A DNA stretch of 64,000 nt, from positions 142,357 through 206,356 of the forward strand of contig NZ_WUWN01000002.1 of NCBI RefSeq assembly GCF_009846865.1, read 5' to 3'. A program made the position numbers and the translations under genes. The stretch is from Puerhibacterium puerhi. Its GTDB lineage: Bacteria; Actinomycetota; Actinomycetes; Actinomycetales; Cellulomonadaceae. The notes under the pieces are model-generated. The model saw only the letters and a program-made list of their open reading frames with translations. It had not been told where the DNA came from and did not search any database. The first letter of the stretch is position 1. Every line of letters begins with the position of its first letter. This document shows, piece by piece, positions 1 through 8,216 of the stretch.

Positions 1-1521
1 GACGATTCGGCCAACAAGTCCGCGTGCCTGGACCTCGAGTCCCACTTGATCAGGTGGTTCGCCGGCGATGGGCGCCTCCAGGTCTTGAACCGGAATTTCG
101 GCATCGTCGACGCGGACTACTTCGATCGCGCGAAGTACCAAGATGTCTTTCGCGAGGTGTTCGAGGAACTTCGGTCCGAAGGGCTGTTCACCCGCACGAT
201 CCCCGAGATCGAGAACAGCGACCTCTTCAAGCTCTCGCCGTTCAAGGCGCTCAATCATGACCAGGCGATCGCCGTCGAGGACATCCTTGAGGGTCTCTTC
301 CAAGACCTCGACCAGGGCCGTGAGAGCACGATCGTCGTCCAGGGCGACCCGGGGACCGGCAAGACCATCGTCGGCATCTACTTGATGAAGCTGCTCCGCG
401 ACATCGAGCTCGCGGACGTGAGCGAGGCGATCAACACCGAGACGATGTTCGGGGAGTTCTTCGCGCAGGGCTATCCGGAGCTGCTCAGAGATTTCAAGGT
501 GGCCCTGGTGGTCCCGCAGCAGTCGCTCCGAACGTCGATCCAGGGGGTCTTCCGCCGCACCCCCGGCTTGAGCCAGAAGATGGTGCTCACTCCGTTCGAG
601 GTCGGCGAGAGCGACGAAGATTTCGATCTCCTCATCGTCGATGAGACCCACAGGCTCAACCAGCGTGCGAGCCTTGCGTCAGGAGTGCTGAACGGGAAGT
701 TTCCCCTCATCAATCAGCGGCTGTTCGGCCAGGATGACCGCTCGAAGACGCAGCTCGACTGGATCCGCGCCAAGAGCAGGCACCAGATCTTCCTGCTGGA
801 CTCGGCTCAGCGCGTCAGGCCTGCGGACCTGCCCAGCGACGCCCTGGAGGCTCTCGCCGAGGAGGCTCGGAGCTCCAAGCGGCTCTACCCGTTGTCGTCG
901 CAGATGCGTGTCATCGCCGGTCAGGACTACATCGACTACGTGCGACGGGTGCTCGCTGGCAAGGATCCTCGGCCGCAGCGGTTCGCTGGCTACGAGTTCC
1001 AGATGTTCGACAACCTCGCGGCAATGCGGGATGCGATCGCTGCACGCGAGGCGGAGTACGGGCTCTCCCGGCTCGTCGCCGGCTACGCATTTGAGTGGAA
1101 GAGCAAGACCAGCCGCGACGCGTTCGACATCGAGCTCGACGGTGTCCGGATGGTGTGGAATCGCACGACGAAGGACTGGATCAACAGCGCCACTTCGGTG
1201 AACGAGGTCGGGTCCATCCACACGGTGCAGGGCTACGACCTCAACTATGCCGGCGTGATCATCGGAGAGGACCTCCGGTACGACCCCCAGGCCAAGCGAC
1301 TGTACTTCGATCGGTCGTCGTACCACGACGCGAAGGGGATGCAGAACAACCCTCAGCTAGGCATCACGTACAGCGACGACGATCTGCTGGAGTTCGTCAC
1401 CAACATCTACTCGGTGCTGATGACGAGGGGCATGCGTGGAACCTTCGTCTACGTCGTCGACCCGGCGCTGAGGCAGTACCTCCGTAACTTCATCCCGAGT
1501 GCATCACCGCGCAGGGCGTAG
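1..1521 (+). CDS. DUF2075 P-loop NTPase, GIY-YIG/helicase-type (5' truncated by window edge)
   Basis: The frame is open from base 1, so the start lies outside the window; an in-frame ATG at 46 is probably internal. What remains is a P-loop NTPase of the DUF2075 (Schlafen-like helicase) family. The Walker A motif GDPGTGKT starts near codon 115, the Walker B/DETH motif IVDETHRL near codon 214, and a late helicase-like motif HTVQGYDLNY near codon 407. Full-length relatives often carry an N-terminal GIY-YIG nuclease; the segment at the window edge (NKSACLDLESHLI) could be the end of such a domain, but that is inference. Such proteins are thought to act on nucleic acids and some sit in defence islands. 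Codon use looks less GC-extreme than in the neighbours (eye estimate near 60% G+C), which suggests recent transfer. The family call is firm; the role is not. Confidence 0.8.
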   Translation, partial: DDSANKSACLDLESHLIRWFAGDGRLQVLNRNFGIVDADYFDRAKYQDVFREVFEELRSEGLFTRTIPEIENSDLFKLSPFKALNHDQAIAVEDILEGLFQDLDQGRESTIVVQGDPGTGKTIVGIYLMKLLRDIELADVSEAINTETMFGEFFAQGYPELLRDFKVALVVPQQSLRTSIQGVFRRTPGLSQKMVLTPFEVGESDEDFDLLIVDETHRLNQRASLASGVLNGKFPLINQRLFGQDDRSKTQLDWIRAKSRHQIFLLDSAQRVRPADLPSDALEALAEEARSSKRLYPLSSQMRVIAGQDYIDYVRRVLAGKDPRPQRFAGYEFQMFDNLAAMRDAIAAREAEYGLSRLVAGYAFEWKSKTSRDAFDIELDGVRMVWNRTTKDWINSATSVNEVGSIHTVQGYDLNYAGVIIGEDLRYDPQAKRLYFDRSSYHDAKGMQNNPQLGITYSDDDLLEFVTNIYSVLMTRGMRGTFVYVVDPALRQYLRNFIPSASPRRA

Positions 1522-1553
1522 GCGCCGCGCACCAAGCTCGACCACTACGCGCA

Positions 1554-1594
1554 CGAACGCCGCCTCGGTCCCGCGGGGGCCGAGGCGGCGTTCG
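1554..1594 (+). terminator. Hairpin terminator after the DUF2075 gene
   Basis: A perfect 15-bp inverted repeat (1554-1568 with 1580-1594) closes an 11-nt loop 32 nt after the stop codon. There is no clear U-tract, which is normal for high-GC actinobacteria. It separates the left-edge gene from the TRAP operon. Confidence 0.75.
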
Positions 1595-1662
1595 CGTGCC
1601 TAGGGGAGTGAAGTCCCGGAGGCGCCGGTCTCCCCGCGACCGAATCGTGACCCGCGCCGCGC

Positions 1663-1696
1663 TGGACAAGTTCCTCCAGACGGAACTAAGGTCCGT
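1663..1696 (+). promoter_or_regulatory. Sigma-A-type promoter with overlapping inverted repeat, TRAP/kdu operon
   Basis: TGGACA (1663-1668) and TAAGGT (1687-1692) are separated by 18 nt and form a good -35/-10 pair about 85 nt before dctP. An inverted repeat, ACGGA-N7-TCCGT (1680-1696), covers the -10 box, where a repressor would block transcription. The IclR-family regulator encoded in the same operon (5608) is the natural candidate; that link is inferred. Confidence 0.55.
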
Positions 1697-1777
1697 GCGG
1701 CGGAACACACCGGCACCGTTGCCCGGACCTCCGACGACGACGTCCGCCGCGCAGAGCCACTCGACGAGGAGTCACTC

Positions 1778-2809
1778 ATGAAGCGACGCAGCACCCTGTC
1801 CCTGCTGGCGCTGGCCAGCGTCTCGGCCCTCACGCTCGCCGCGTGCAGCAGCGGCGAGGCCACCGCCGGCGGCGAGGGCGGCGGCGGTGGCGGCGAGGCC
1901 GCCACCACGTTCAAGATCGCGTTCAACCAGAACGCCGAGCACCCGCAGGCGCAGGCGCTCACCGAGCTGGGGGAGAAGCTCTCCGAGGCCACCGACGGCA
2001 AGTACTCCGTCGAGGTCTACCCGGACGAGCTGCTGGGCGCGCAGGCCGACACCATCGAGCAGGTCCAGAGCGGCACCATCGAGATGGCCGTGGTGGCCGG
2101 CTCCCTGCTGGAGTCGTTCAACCCCGACTTCTCCGTGGTGAACCTGCCCTACCTGTACACCTCGGCCGAGCAGCAGATGACCGTGCTCAACGACGAGAGC
2201 ATCACCGGCGAGCTCTTCGACTCCCTCGAGGGCGACAACATCGGCATCCTCGCCGCGTACCACGGCGGCGTGCGCAACGTGTACACCACCGACGGCCCCG
2301 TCAAGACGCCGGCCGACCTCGCGGGCCAGAAGATCCGCGTCATCGGCTCGGACACGAACGTCAAGATGATGGAGCTCATGGGCGGCGTCGGCACCCCCAT
2401 GGACCAGGGCGAGGTCTACACCGCCATCCAGTCCGGCGTGCTCGACGGCGCCGAGAACAACGAGCTCGTCTACTCCTCGATGGCGCACGACGAGGTCGCC
2501 CCGAACTACTCCAAGACCCAGCACCTGATGATGCCGGACTTCCTCATCGTCAACCCCACGGTGCTGGAGTCGATGGACGACGAGTCCCGCCAGGCGCTGG
2601 TGGACCTGGTCGCCGACTCGGTCGACACCGAGCTGACGCTGTTCGGCGAGGCGGTCGAGAAGGCCACCGCCGAGGCCGAGGCGGCCGGCGCCACGTTCAC
2701 CGAGGTGGACGTCGACGCGTTCCGCGAGGCGGTGCTGCCGCTGCACGAGCAGCTGGTCACCTCCGAGACCCAGCGCAAGGTCTACGACGCCATCATGGCC
2801 GCGGACTGA
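1778..2809 (+). CDS. TRAP transporter solute-binding lipoprotein, DctP family
   Basis: This is the extracytoplasmic solute receptor of a tripartite ATP-independent periplasmic (TRAP) carrier, anchored outside the membrane. A lipoprotein signal peptide ends in LAAC with the lipidated Cys at residue 23, followed by a Gly-rich linker. The DctP fold then runs to the end, including the family segment around GQKIRVIG, where the substrate-carboxylate Arg normally lies. Length (343 aa) is typical. The ATG is preceded by GAGGAG at a good distance. It is the first gene of the operon with dctQ, dctM, kduI and kduD, so the ligand is probably a hexuronate or an unsaturated-uronate product; the sequence alone does not fix it. 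Confidence 0.9.
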   Translation: MKRRSTLSLLALASVSALTLAACSSGEATAGGEGGGGGGEAATTFKIAFNQNAEHPQAQALTELGEKLSEATDGKYSVEVYPDELLGAQADTIEQVQSGTIEMAVVAGSLLESFNPDFSVVNLPYLYTSAEQQMTVLNDESITGELFDSLEGDNIGILAAYHGGVRNVYTTDGPVKTPADLAGQKIRVIGSDTNVKMMELMGGVGTPMDQGEVYTAIQSGVLDGAENNELVYSSMAHDEVAPNYSKTQHLMMPDFLIVNPTVLESMDDESRQALVDLVADSVDTELTLFGEAVEKATAEAEAAGATFTEVDVDAFREAVLPLHEQLVTSETQRKVYDAIMAAD

Positions 2810-2839
2810 CGCGCGCCCTTCCCTGAAGAGAGTCCCGGC

Positions 2840-3352
2840 ATGTCCCGAGTCAAGGCCGTCCTCGACGGCGTCCTGCGGGCGATCTGCGTGACCCTGTTCG
2901 CGCTGCTCGTCGTGCTGGTCACGTGGCAGGTGTTCACCCGGCTCGTCCTCGACAACCCCAACGTGTGGACCGAGGAGGCGGCCAAGAACGTCTTCATCTG
3001 GCTGAGCCTCATCGGCATCTCCATCGCCACGGGGGAGAAGGCCGACGTGGTCATGGACTTCCTGGTGCGCAAGCTGCCCGTCGCGGGCCAGCGGGTCACC
3101 GAGTCCCTGGCCTACCTCGCCACGATCGCGTTCGTGCTGGTCGTCATGGTGTGGGGCGGCTGGCACCAGGCGTCCATGGCCTGGCACCAGACCCACCCCG
3201 TGCTGCCGCTCACGGCCGGCCAGCTCTACCTGGCCGTGCCCGTGGCCGGCGTGCTCATGGGCCTGTACCTGCTCTACCACCTGGCCAAGACGCTCACGCC
3301 GTCCTGGGCGGGCATCCCCGACATCGACCCCGAGGAGGAGGTGGAGGTATGA
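2840..3352 (+). CDS. TRAP transporter small permease, DctQ family
   Basis: The small membrane subunit of the TRAP carrier, 170 aa with four predicted transmembrane segments (about residues 15-35, 47-65, 87-108 and 125-147). The family signature region WTEEAAKNVFIW lies between the first two helices. DctQ pairs with DctM and with the DctP receptor encoded upstream. It begins 30 nt after dctP, and its stop overlaps the dctM start (ATGA at 3349-3352), so DctQ and DctM translation is coupled. The acidic C-terminus (DPEEEVEV) is cytoplasmic by topology. Confidence 0.88.
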   Translation: MSRVKAVLDGVLRAICVTLFALLVVLVTWQVFTRLVLDNPNVWTEEAAKNVFIWLSLIGISIATGEKADVVMDFLVRKLPVAGQRVTESLAYLATIAFVLVVMVWGGWHQASMAWHQTHPVLPLTAGQLYLAVPVAGVLMGLYLLYHLAKTLTPSWAGIPDIDPEEEVEV

Positions 3353-4656
3353 CCTCGCCCGAGCTCATCGCCGCGATCCTCATCGGCGGCATGGTGATCC
3401 TGCTCGCCCTCGGCGCGCCGGTCAGCATCTCGATCGGCCTGCCGTCCGCGGTGAGCATGCTGCTGGTGCTCGGCACCGAGCGCGGCGCGCTCACCTCCGC
3501 CCAGCGCATGTTCAGCGGGGTCGACTCGTTCGCCCTGCTGGCCATCCCGTTCTTCGTGCTGGCCGGCGTGATCATGAACAACGGCGGCATCGCCGCCCGG
3601 CTGATCAACCTCGCCAAGGTCGTGGTCGGCCGGGCACCCGCCCCGCTGGCGCAGACCAACGTCGCGGCCAACGTGCTGTTCGGCGCGGTCAGCGGCTCCG
3701 CCGTCGCCGCGGCGGCGGCCGTCGGCTCCACGATGGCGCCGATGCAGCGCAAGGAGGGCTACGACCGGGCCTTCGCCGCCGCGACCAACGTCGCCTCGGC
3801 CCCGGCCGGCATGCTCATCCCGCCGTCCAACACGCTGATCGTGTACGCGCTGGCCAGCGGCGGCACCTCCATCGGGGCGCTGTTCATGGCCGGCTACGTG
3901 CCGGGCCTGCTGTGGGCCGCGGCCTGCTCCGTCGTCGTGTGGCTCTACGCCCGCAAGCACCCCGAGCTGACCGTGCGGCGCGAGGTCACCTGGCGCCAGA
4001 CGGCCGCCACCGTGGTGCAGGCGCTGCCGAGCCTGGCGATGATCCTGCTGGTCATCGGCGGCATCGTGGCCGGCTGGTTCACGCCCACCGAGGGCTCGTG
4101 CATCGCCGTGGTGTACGCGCTGGTCCTCTCGGCGGTCTACCGCGGCTTCGGCCTCAAGGACCTGCCCGGCATCCTCTACCAGGCGTGCCGCACCAGCTCG
4201 GTGGTCATCTTCCTGATCGCCGTGTCGTCGATCATGTCCTGGGTCATGAGCTTCACGCGCATGCCGCAGCTGCTGGCCGAGTCGCTGTTCGGCTGGACCG
4301 ACAACAAGGTCGTCGTGCTGCTGCTGATGATGCTGCTGCTGCTGATCATCGGCATCCCGCTGGACGCCACCCCGGCGATCCTGATCTTCACGCCGATCTT
4401 CCTGCCGATCGCCGTCTCCTACGGCATCGACCCGGTGCACTTCGGGATCATGCTCGTGTTCAACCTGTCGATCGCGGTGATCTCGCCGCCGTCGGCGCCG
4501 GTCCTGTTCGTCGGCGCGCAGGTCGCCGGCGCGCGGCTCGAGCCGGTCATCAAGTGGCTCATGCCGTTCTTCCTGGTGCTCATCGCGATGCTCTTCCTCA
4601 TCGTGTTCGTGCCCGACCTGACCATGTGGCTGCCGAGGCTCACCGGCCTCGCCTGA
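3349..4656 (+). CDS. TRAP transporter large permease, DctM family
   Basis: The ion-coupled transport subunit of the TRAP system: 435 aa, about twelve hydrophobic helices. Family-typical segments include the SVDSFALLAIPFFVLAG-like stretch near residue 50, the Ala/Gly-rich GAVSGSAVAAAAAVG helix near 110, and IPPSNTLIVYA near 160. The start is the ATG inside the ATGA overlap with dctQ, which removes a long in-frame extension that is only a shadow of dctQ. The substrate is inferred from the kdu genes downstream. Confidence 0.9.
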   Translation: MTSPELIAAILIGGMVILLALGAPVSISIGLPSAVSMLLVLGTERGALTSAQRMFSGVDSFALLAIPFFVLAGVIMNNGGIAARLINLAKVVVGRAPAPLAQTNVAANVLFGAVSGSAVAAAAAVGSTMAPMQRKEGYDRAFAAATNVASAPAGMLIPPSNTLIVYALASGGTSIGALFMAGYVPGLLWAAACSVVVWLYARKHPELTVRREVTWRQTAATVVQALPSLAMILLVIGGIVAGWFTPTEGSCIAVVYALVLSAVYRGFGLKDLPGILYQACRTSSVVIFLIAVSSIMSWVMSFTRMPQLLAESLFGWTDNKVVVLLLMMLLLLIIGIPLDATPAILIFTPIFLPIAVSYGIDPVHFGIMLVFNLSIAVISPPSAPVLFVGAQVAGARLEPVIKWLMPFFLVLIAMLFLIVFVPDLTMWLPRLTGLA

Positions 4657-4690
4657 CGGGCCACCACCTGCACAGTCGCCACCGGCCGCG

Positions 4691-4719
4691 GTGGCCCGCC
4701 CCCGCCCCGCGCGGGCCAC
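4691..4719 (+). promoter_or_regulatory. Intra-operon hairpin between dctM and kduI
   Basis: GTGGCCCGC (4691-4699) pairs perfectly with GCGGGCCAC (4711-4719). An upstream copy, GGGCCACC (4658-4665), could instead pair with GGTGGCCC (4690-4697), so two exclusive folds are possible. Either mRNA processing or partial termination would fit, lowering catabolic gene output relative to the transporter or the reverse. No U-tract follows. Confidence 0.4.
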
Positions 4720-4744
4720 CGCCCCCACCCCCGAAGGAGCGTCC

Positions 4745-5575
4745 ATGGAACAGCGCTACGCGACCAGCCCCGAGCACGTGCGCACCATGACCACCGACGA
4801 GCTGCGCGAGCGGTTCCTCGTGACCGACCTGTTCGTGCCCGGCCAGGTCAACGCCGTCTACACCCACCACGACCGGGTCGTGCTGGGCGGCGCGGTGCCG
4901 ACGTCGGACCCGCTGCCGCTGCCCACCTACGACGAGATCCGCTCGCAGTACTTCTGCGAGCACCGCGAGCTCGGCGTGGTCAACGTCGGCGCGGCCGGCA
5001 CCGTGAACGTCGACGGCGAGAAGCACGAGCTCGCCCACGGCGCGTGCCTGTACGTGGGCCGCGGGGCGCGCGACGTGGTGTTCACGTCCGACGACGCCGC
5101 CGAGCCCGCCGCGTTCTACCTGTTCAGCGCGCCGGCGCACGCCGCGTACCCGACCACGCTGGTGCGCCCGGGCGAGGGCACGGTGCGCGAGCTGGGCGAC
5201 CAGCTCACCTCCAACCGCCGCACGCTCAACCAGTACATCCACGCGGACGGCGTCAAGAGCTGCCAGATCGTCATGGGCGTGACCACGCTGCACCCGGGCA
5301 GCATGTGGAACACCCTGCCGGCGCACACCCACGACCGGCGCACGGAGTGCTACCTGTACTTCGACCTGCCGGCCGACGCCCGGGTGGTGCACCTGATGGG
5401 CCGCCCGGACGAGACCCGGCACCTGGTGGTCGCGGACAAGGAGGCGGTCATCTCGCCGAGCTGGTCGGTGCACTCCGGCGTGGGAACCGCCGCCTACTCG
5501 TTCGTCTGGGCCATGGCCGGAGAGAATCAGACGTTCGACGACATGGACGGCTTCCCCGTGACCGCGATGCGGTAG
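4745..5575 (+). CDS. kduI: 5-dehydro-4-deoxy-D-glucuronate isomerase
   Basis: KduI interconverts 5-dehydro-4-deoxy-D-glucuronate (from unsaturated uronates released by pectin, alginate-like or glycosaminoglycan lyases) and 3-deoxy-D-glycero-2,5-hexodiulosonate. The 276-aa length matches the family. The cupin zinc site is visible: His-x-His in PAHTHDRRTECY with the following Glu, and a further His in SWSVHSG. The chosen ATG has the ribosome site GAAGGAG, and the family N-terminus begins MEQRYATSPEH; an upstream in-frame ATG only adds intergenic sequence. Its product is the substrate of KduD, encoded two genes downstream. Confidence 0.95.
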   Translation: MEQRYATSPEHVRTMTTDELRERFLVTDLFVPGQVNAVYTHHDRVVLGGAVPTSDPLPLPTYDEIRSQYFCEHRELGVVNVGAAGTVNVDGEKHELAHGACLYVGRGARDVVFTSDDAAEPAAFYLFSAPAHAAYPTTLVRPGEGTVRELGDQLTSNRRTLNQYIHADGVKSCQIVMGVTTLHPGSMWNTLPAHTHDRRTECYLYFDLPADARVVHLMGRPDETRHLVVADKEAVISPSWSVHSGVGTAAYSFVWAMAGENQTFDDMDGFPVTAMR

Positions 5576-5607
5576 GGCGGCCGCGATGAGCACGAGGTGG
5601 GAGCGGA

Positions 5608-6390
5608 ATGGCCACGGACACGAGCGCGATCTCGCCGGCGCGCGGCACGGCGAACGCCAGCGAGAAGACCCTGATCGTGCTCGAGGCGGCGCTGCGGCAC
5701 GAGCGGTTCTCCGACGTCGTCGCGGCCACCGGGCTGGCGAAGGCCACGGCGCACCGCATCCTCACCACGCTCATCGACCACGAGTTCCTCGTGCTGGTCG
5801 GGCACCGCTACCAGCCGGGCCCCACCCTGCTGTCCCTGGCCGGCCGGGCGCTGGAGAACATCGACATCTCCGCGATCGCCCAGCCGTTCGTGGACGAGCT
5901 GGTGGGCCGCGTGCACTGCACGGTGCACGTGGGCGCGGCCAACGGCGACGAGGTGATCTACCTGATCCGCTCGGACTCCGACAAGCCGTACCGGATGCCG
6001 TCGCGGGTGGGGCACGCCATCCCCATGCACTCCTCGGGGATCGGCAAGAGCATCCTCGCCGACCAGTCCGACGACGCGGTGCGCCGCTACGCCGCGCGCA
6101 CCGGGCTGCCGGCCCGCACGGAGTACACGCTCACCGACGTCGAGGCGCTGCTGGCCGAGCTGCGCGAGGCGCGCGAGCGCGGCTTCACCCTCGACCAGGG
6201 GGAGAACGCGCCGGGCGTGGTCTGCGTGGCCGCGCCGGTGCGCGACCACACCGGCCGCGCCAAGTACGGCGTGAGCATCTCGTCCCTCGCGGTGGAGCAC
6301 AGCCGCGACGACCTCGTGGCGATGGCGCCCGACGCCATCGCCACCGCCGAGGCGATCTCCCGGTCGCTCGGCTACACCCCACATCGCTGA
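5608..6390 (+). CDS. IclR-family transcriptional regulator
   Basis: 260 aa with the two IclR modules: an N-terminal winged helix (about residues 18-75; SDVVAATGLAKATAHRILTTL is the HTH) and a GAF-like effector domain (about 85-255; VHVGAANGDEVIYL and HSSGIGKSILA). Regulators of this type commonly sense aromatic or sugar-acid metabolites and repress the operon they sit in. The gene lies inside the TRAP/kdu operon, 33 nt after kduI, which suggests autoregulation through the inverted repeat over the operon promoter (1680-1696). Effector and sign of regulation cannot be read from the sequence. Confidence 0.88.
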   Translation: MATDTSAISPARGTANASEKTLIVLEAALRHERFSDVVAATGLAKATAHRILTTLIDHEFLVLVGHRYQPGPTLLSLAGRALENIDISAIAQPFVDELVGRVHCTVHVGAANGDEVIYLIRSDSDKPYRMPSRVGHAIPMHSSGIGKSILADQSDDAVRRYAARTGLPARTEYTLTDVEALLAELREARERGFTLDQGENAPGVVCVAAPVRDHTGRAKYGVSISSLAVEHSRDDLVAMAPDAIATAEAISRSLGYTPHR

Positions 6391-6441
6391 CCAGCCGGCC
6401 GCACCACGACGTGCGCCGGCGACGGAGGAACGACCCTCGCC

Positions 6442-7221
6442 ATGCGCACGTCTGATCCCTACCTGTCCGAGCGGTTCGGCCTTGCCGGCCGCACCGCCGT
6501 CGTCACCGGCGCCAGCCGCGGCATCGGCCTGGCGATCGCCGCGGCGCTGGCCCGCGCCGGCGCCGACGTCGTCGGCGTCTCGGCCACGATGCCCGACGGC
6601 GACTCCGCCGCCCGTGCCGCCGTCGAGGCCGCCGGGCGCCGGTTCGAACCCATCGCCTGCGACCTGTCCGACCGCGACGCCGTCGCCGCGCTCGCCGCCG
6701 AGCTCGCCGGGCGCGAGGTGGACGTGCTGGTGAACAACGGCGGCACCATCCGCCGCGCGCCGGCCGCCGAGCACCCCGACGCCGACTTCGACGCCGTGCT
6801 GGAGATCAACCTGCGCGCCCAGTGGGTGCTCTCGCGCGAGGTCGGCCGCGCCATGCTGGCCCGCGGCCGCGGCAAGATCGTCAACACCGCCTCGATGCTC
6901 AGCTTCCAGGGCGGCATCAACGTGCCCGGCTACACCGCCGCCAAGCACGGCATCGCCGGGCTCACCAAGGCGCTGGCCAACGAGTGGGCCGCCGGCGGCG
7001 TCAACGTCAACGCCGTCGCCCCCGGCTACGTCGCCACCGACAACACCGCCGCGCTGCGCGCCGACGACGAGCGCAGCGCCGCGATCCTCGAGCGCATCCC
7101 CGCCGGCCGGTGGGCCGCGCCGCAGGACGTGGCAGACGCCGTGGTGTTCCTCGCCTCGCCCGCGGCCGACTACGTGCACGGCGTCGTGCTGCCCGTCGAC
7201 GGAGGGTGGCTGGCCCGATGA
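6442..7221 (+). CDS. kduD: 2-dehydro-3-deoxy-D-gluconate 5-dehydrogenase (KduD-type SDR)
   Basis: A classical short-chain dehydrogenase of 259 aa. It has the TGASRGIG cofactor motif near residue 20, the NNGG stretch near 99 (a variant of the usual NNAG), the active-site YTAAKHG (Tyr-x3-Lys) and VNAVAPGYVATDN after it. KduD reduces the 2,5-diketo product of KduI to 2-keto-3-deoxygluconate with NAD(P)H. The pairing with kduI and overall similarity support this over a generic SDR. The stop overlaps the next start (ATGA, 7218-7221). The next step, KDG kinase, is not encoded in this window. Confidence 0.85.
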   Translation: MRTSDPYLSERFGLAGRTAVVTGASRGIGLAIAAALARAGADVVGVSATMPDGDSAARAAVEAAGRRFEPIACDLSDRDAVAALAAELAGREVDVLVNNGGTIRRAPAAEHPDADFDAVLEINLRAQWVLSREVGRAMLARGRGKIVNTASMLSFQGGINVPGYTAAKHGIAGLTKALANEWAAGGVNVNAVAPGYVATDNTAALRADDERSAAILERIPAGRWAAPQDVADAVVFLASPAADYVHGVVLPVDGGWLAR

Positions 7222-8216
7222 GCGCCGAGGTGCTGGTGCCCGGGGCGGCAGGCGCCCCCGTCGTCGTGATCACCGACTGCGACCACGACGCGTTCGACGC
7301 GGAGATCGCCGTCGCCCGCGCCGCGGGCGTCGAGCTGCGGCTCGCGCAGGCGCGCACCCGCGACGAGCTGCTCGAGGTCGCCGCCGACGCCGACGGTCTC
7401 GTGGTGCAGTACGCGGACATCACCGCCGAGGTGCTCGACGGGCTGCCGCGGCTGCGCGTGGTCAGCCGGTACGGCGTCGGGGTGGACTCCGTGGACCTCG
7501 CGGCCGCGGCCGCGCGCGGCGTCGCGGTGTGCAACGTGCCCGACTACGGCACCGAGGCCGTCTCCGACCACGCGATCGCCCTGGCGCTCACCGCCTCGCG
7601 CGGCATCGCCCGGCTGGACCGCGGCGTGCGCGCCGGGCGGTTCGAGCTGGAGGCCGTGCGGCCGGTGGGCCAGGTGCGCGGCAGCACGTTCGCCGTGCTG
7701 GGGCTGGGCCGGATCGGGCAGGCCACCGCGGCCAAGGCCCGCGGCCTGGGCTACGAGGTGCTCGGGCACGACGTGATGGCGCCCGAGGGCGCCACCGAGT
7801 GGCACGGCGTGCCGCTGGCCTCCTTCGAGGACGTGCTGCGCCGCGCCGACGTGCTGTCCCTGCACACCCCGCTGACCGACGCCACCCACCACCTGCTGGG
7901 CGAGCGCGAGCTCGCGCTGCTCAAGCCCACCGCCGTGCTGGTGAACACCAGCCGCGGCGGCGTCGTCGACACCGACGCCCTGGTCGCCGCGCTCGCGGGC
8001 GGCCGGCTGCGGGCCGCGGGCATCGACGTGCACGAACAGGAGCCGGTGCCCACCGGCCACCCGCTGACCCGGCTCGAGAACGTGGTGCTCACCCCGCACC
8101 TGGCCTGGTACACGGAGGAGTCGTACGCCGAGCTCAAGCGGCGCACGGTGCAGAACGCGGTGGACGTGATCGCCGGCCGCGGGTCGGCCAACCTGGTGAC
8201 GGAGGACAACCGATGA
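7218..8216 (+). CDS. D-isomer-specific 2-hydroxyacid dehydrogenase (phosphoglycerate-dehydrogenase-like)
   Basis: 332 aa with the two-domain D-2-hydroxyacid dehydrogenase fold. The Rossmann motif GLGRIGQA lies near residue 160. The catalytic triad is visible: Arg in NTSRGGVVD, Glu in DVHEQEPVP, His in TPHLAWYT. The start is the ATG in the ATGA overlap with kduD; the longer open frame upstream is a shadow. It is one of three oxidoreductases after kduI and probably interconverts a 2-keto acid and a hydroxy acid in the uronate pathway, but the substrate is unknown. It lacks a C-terminal ACT domain, so it is not a SerA-type serine enzyme. Confidence 0.82.
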   Translation: MSAEVLVPGAAGAPVVVITDCDHDAFDAEIAVARAAGVELRLAQARTRDELLEVAADADGLVVQYADITAEVLDGLPRLRVVSRYGVGVDSVDLAAAAARGVAVCNVPDYGTEAVSDHAIALALTASRGIARLDRGVRAGRFELEAVRPVGQVRGSTFAVLGLGRIGQATAAKARGLGYEVLGHDVMAPEGATEWHGVPLASFEDVLRRADVLSLHTPLTDATHHLLGERELALLKPTAVLVNTSRGGVVDTDALVAALAGGRLRAAGIDVHEQEPVPTGHPLTRLENVVLTPHLAWYTEESYAELKRRTVQNAVDVIAGRGSANLVTEDNR

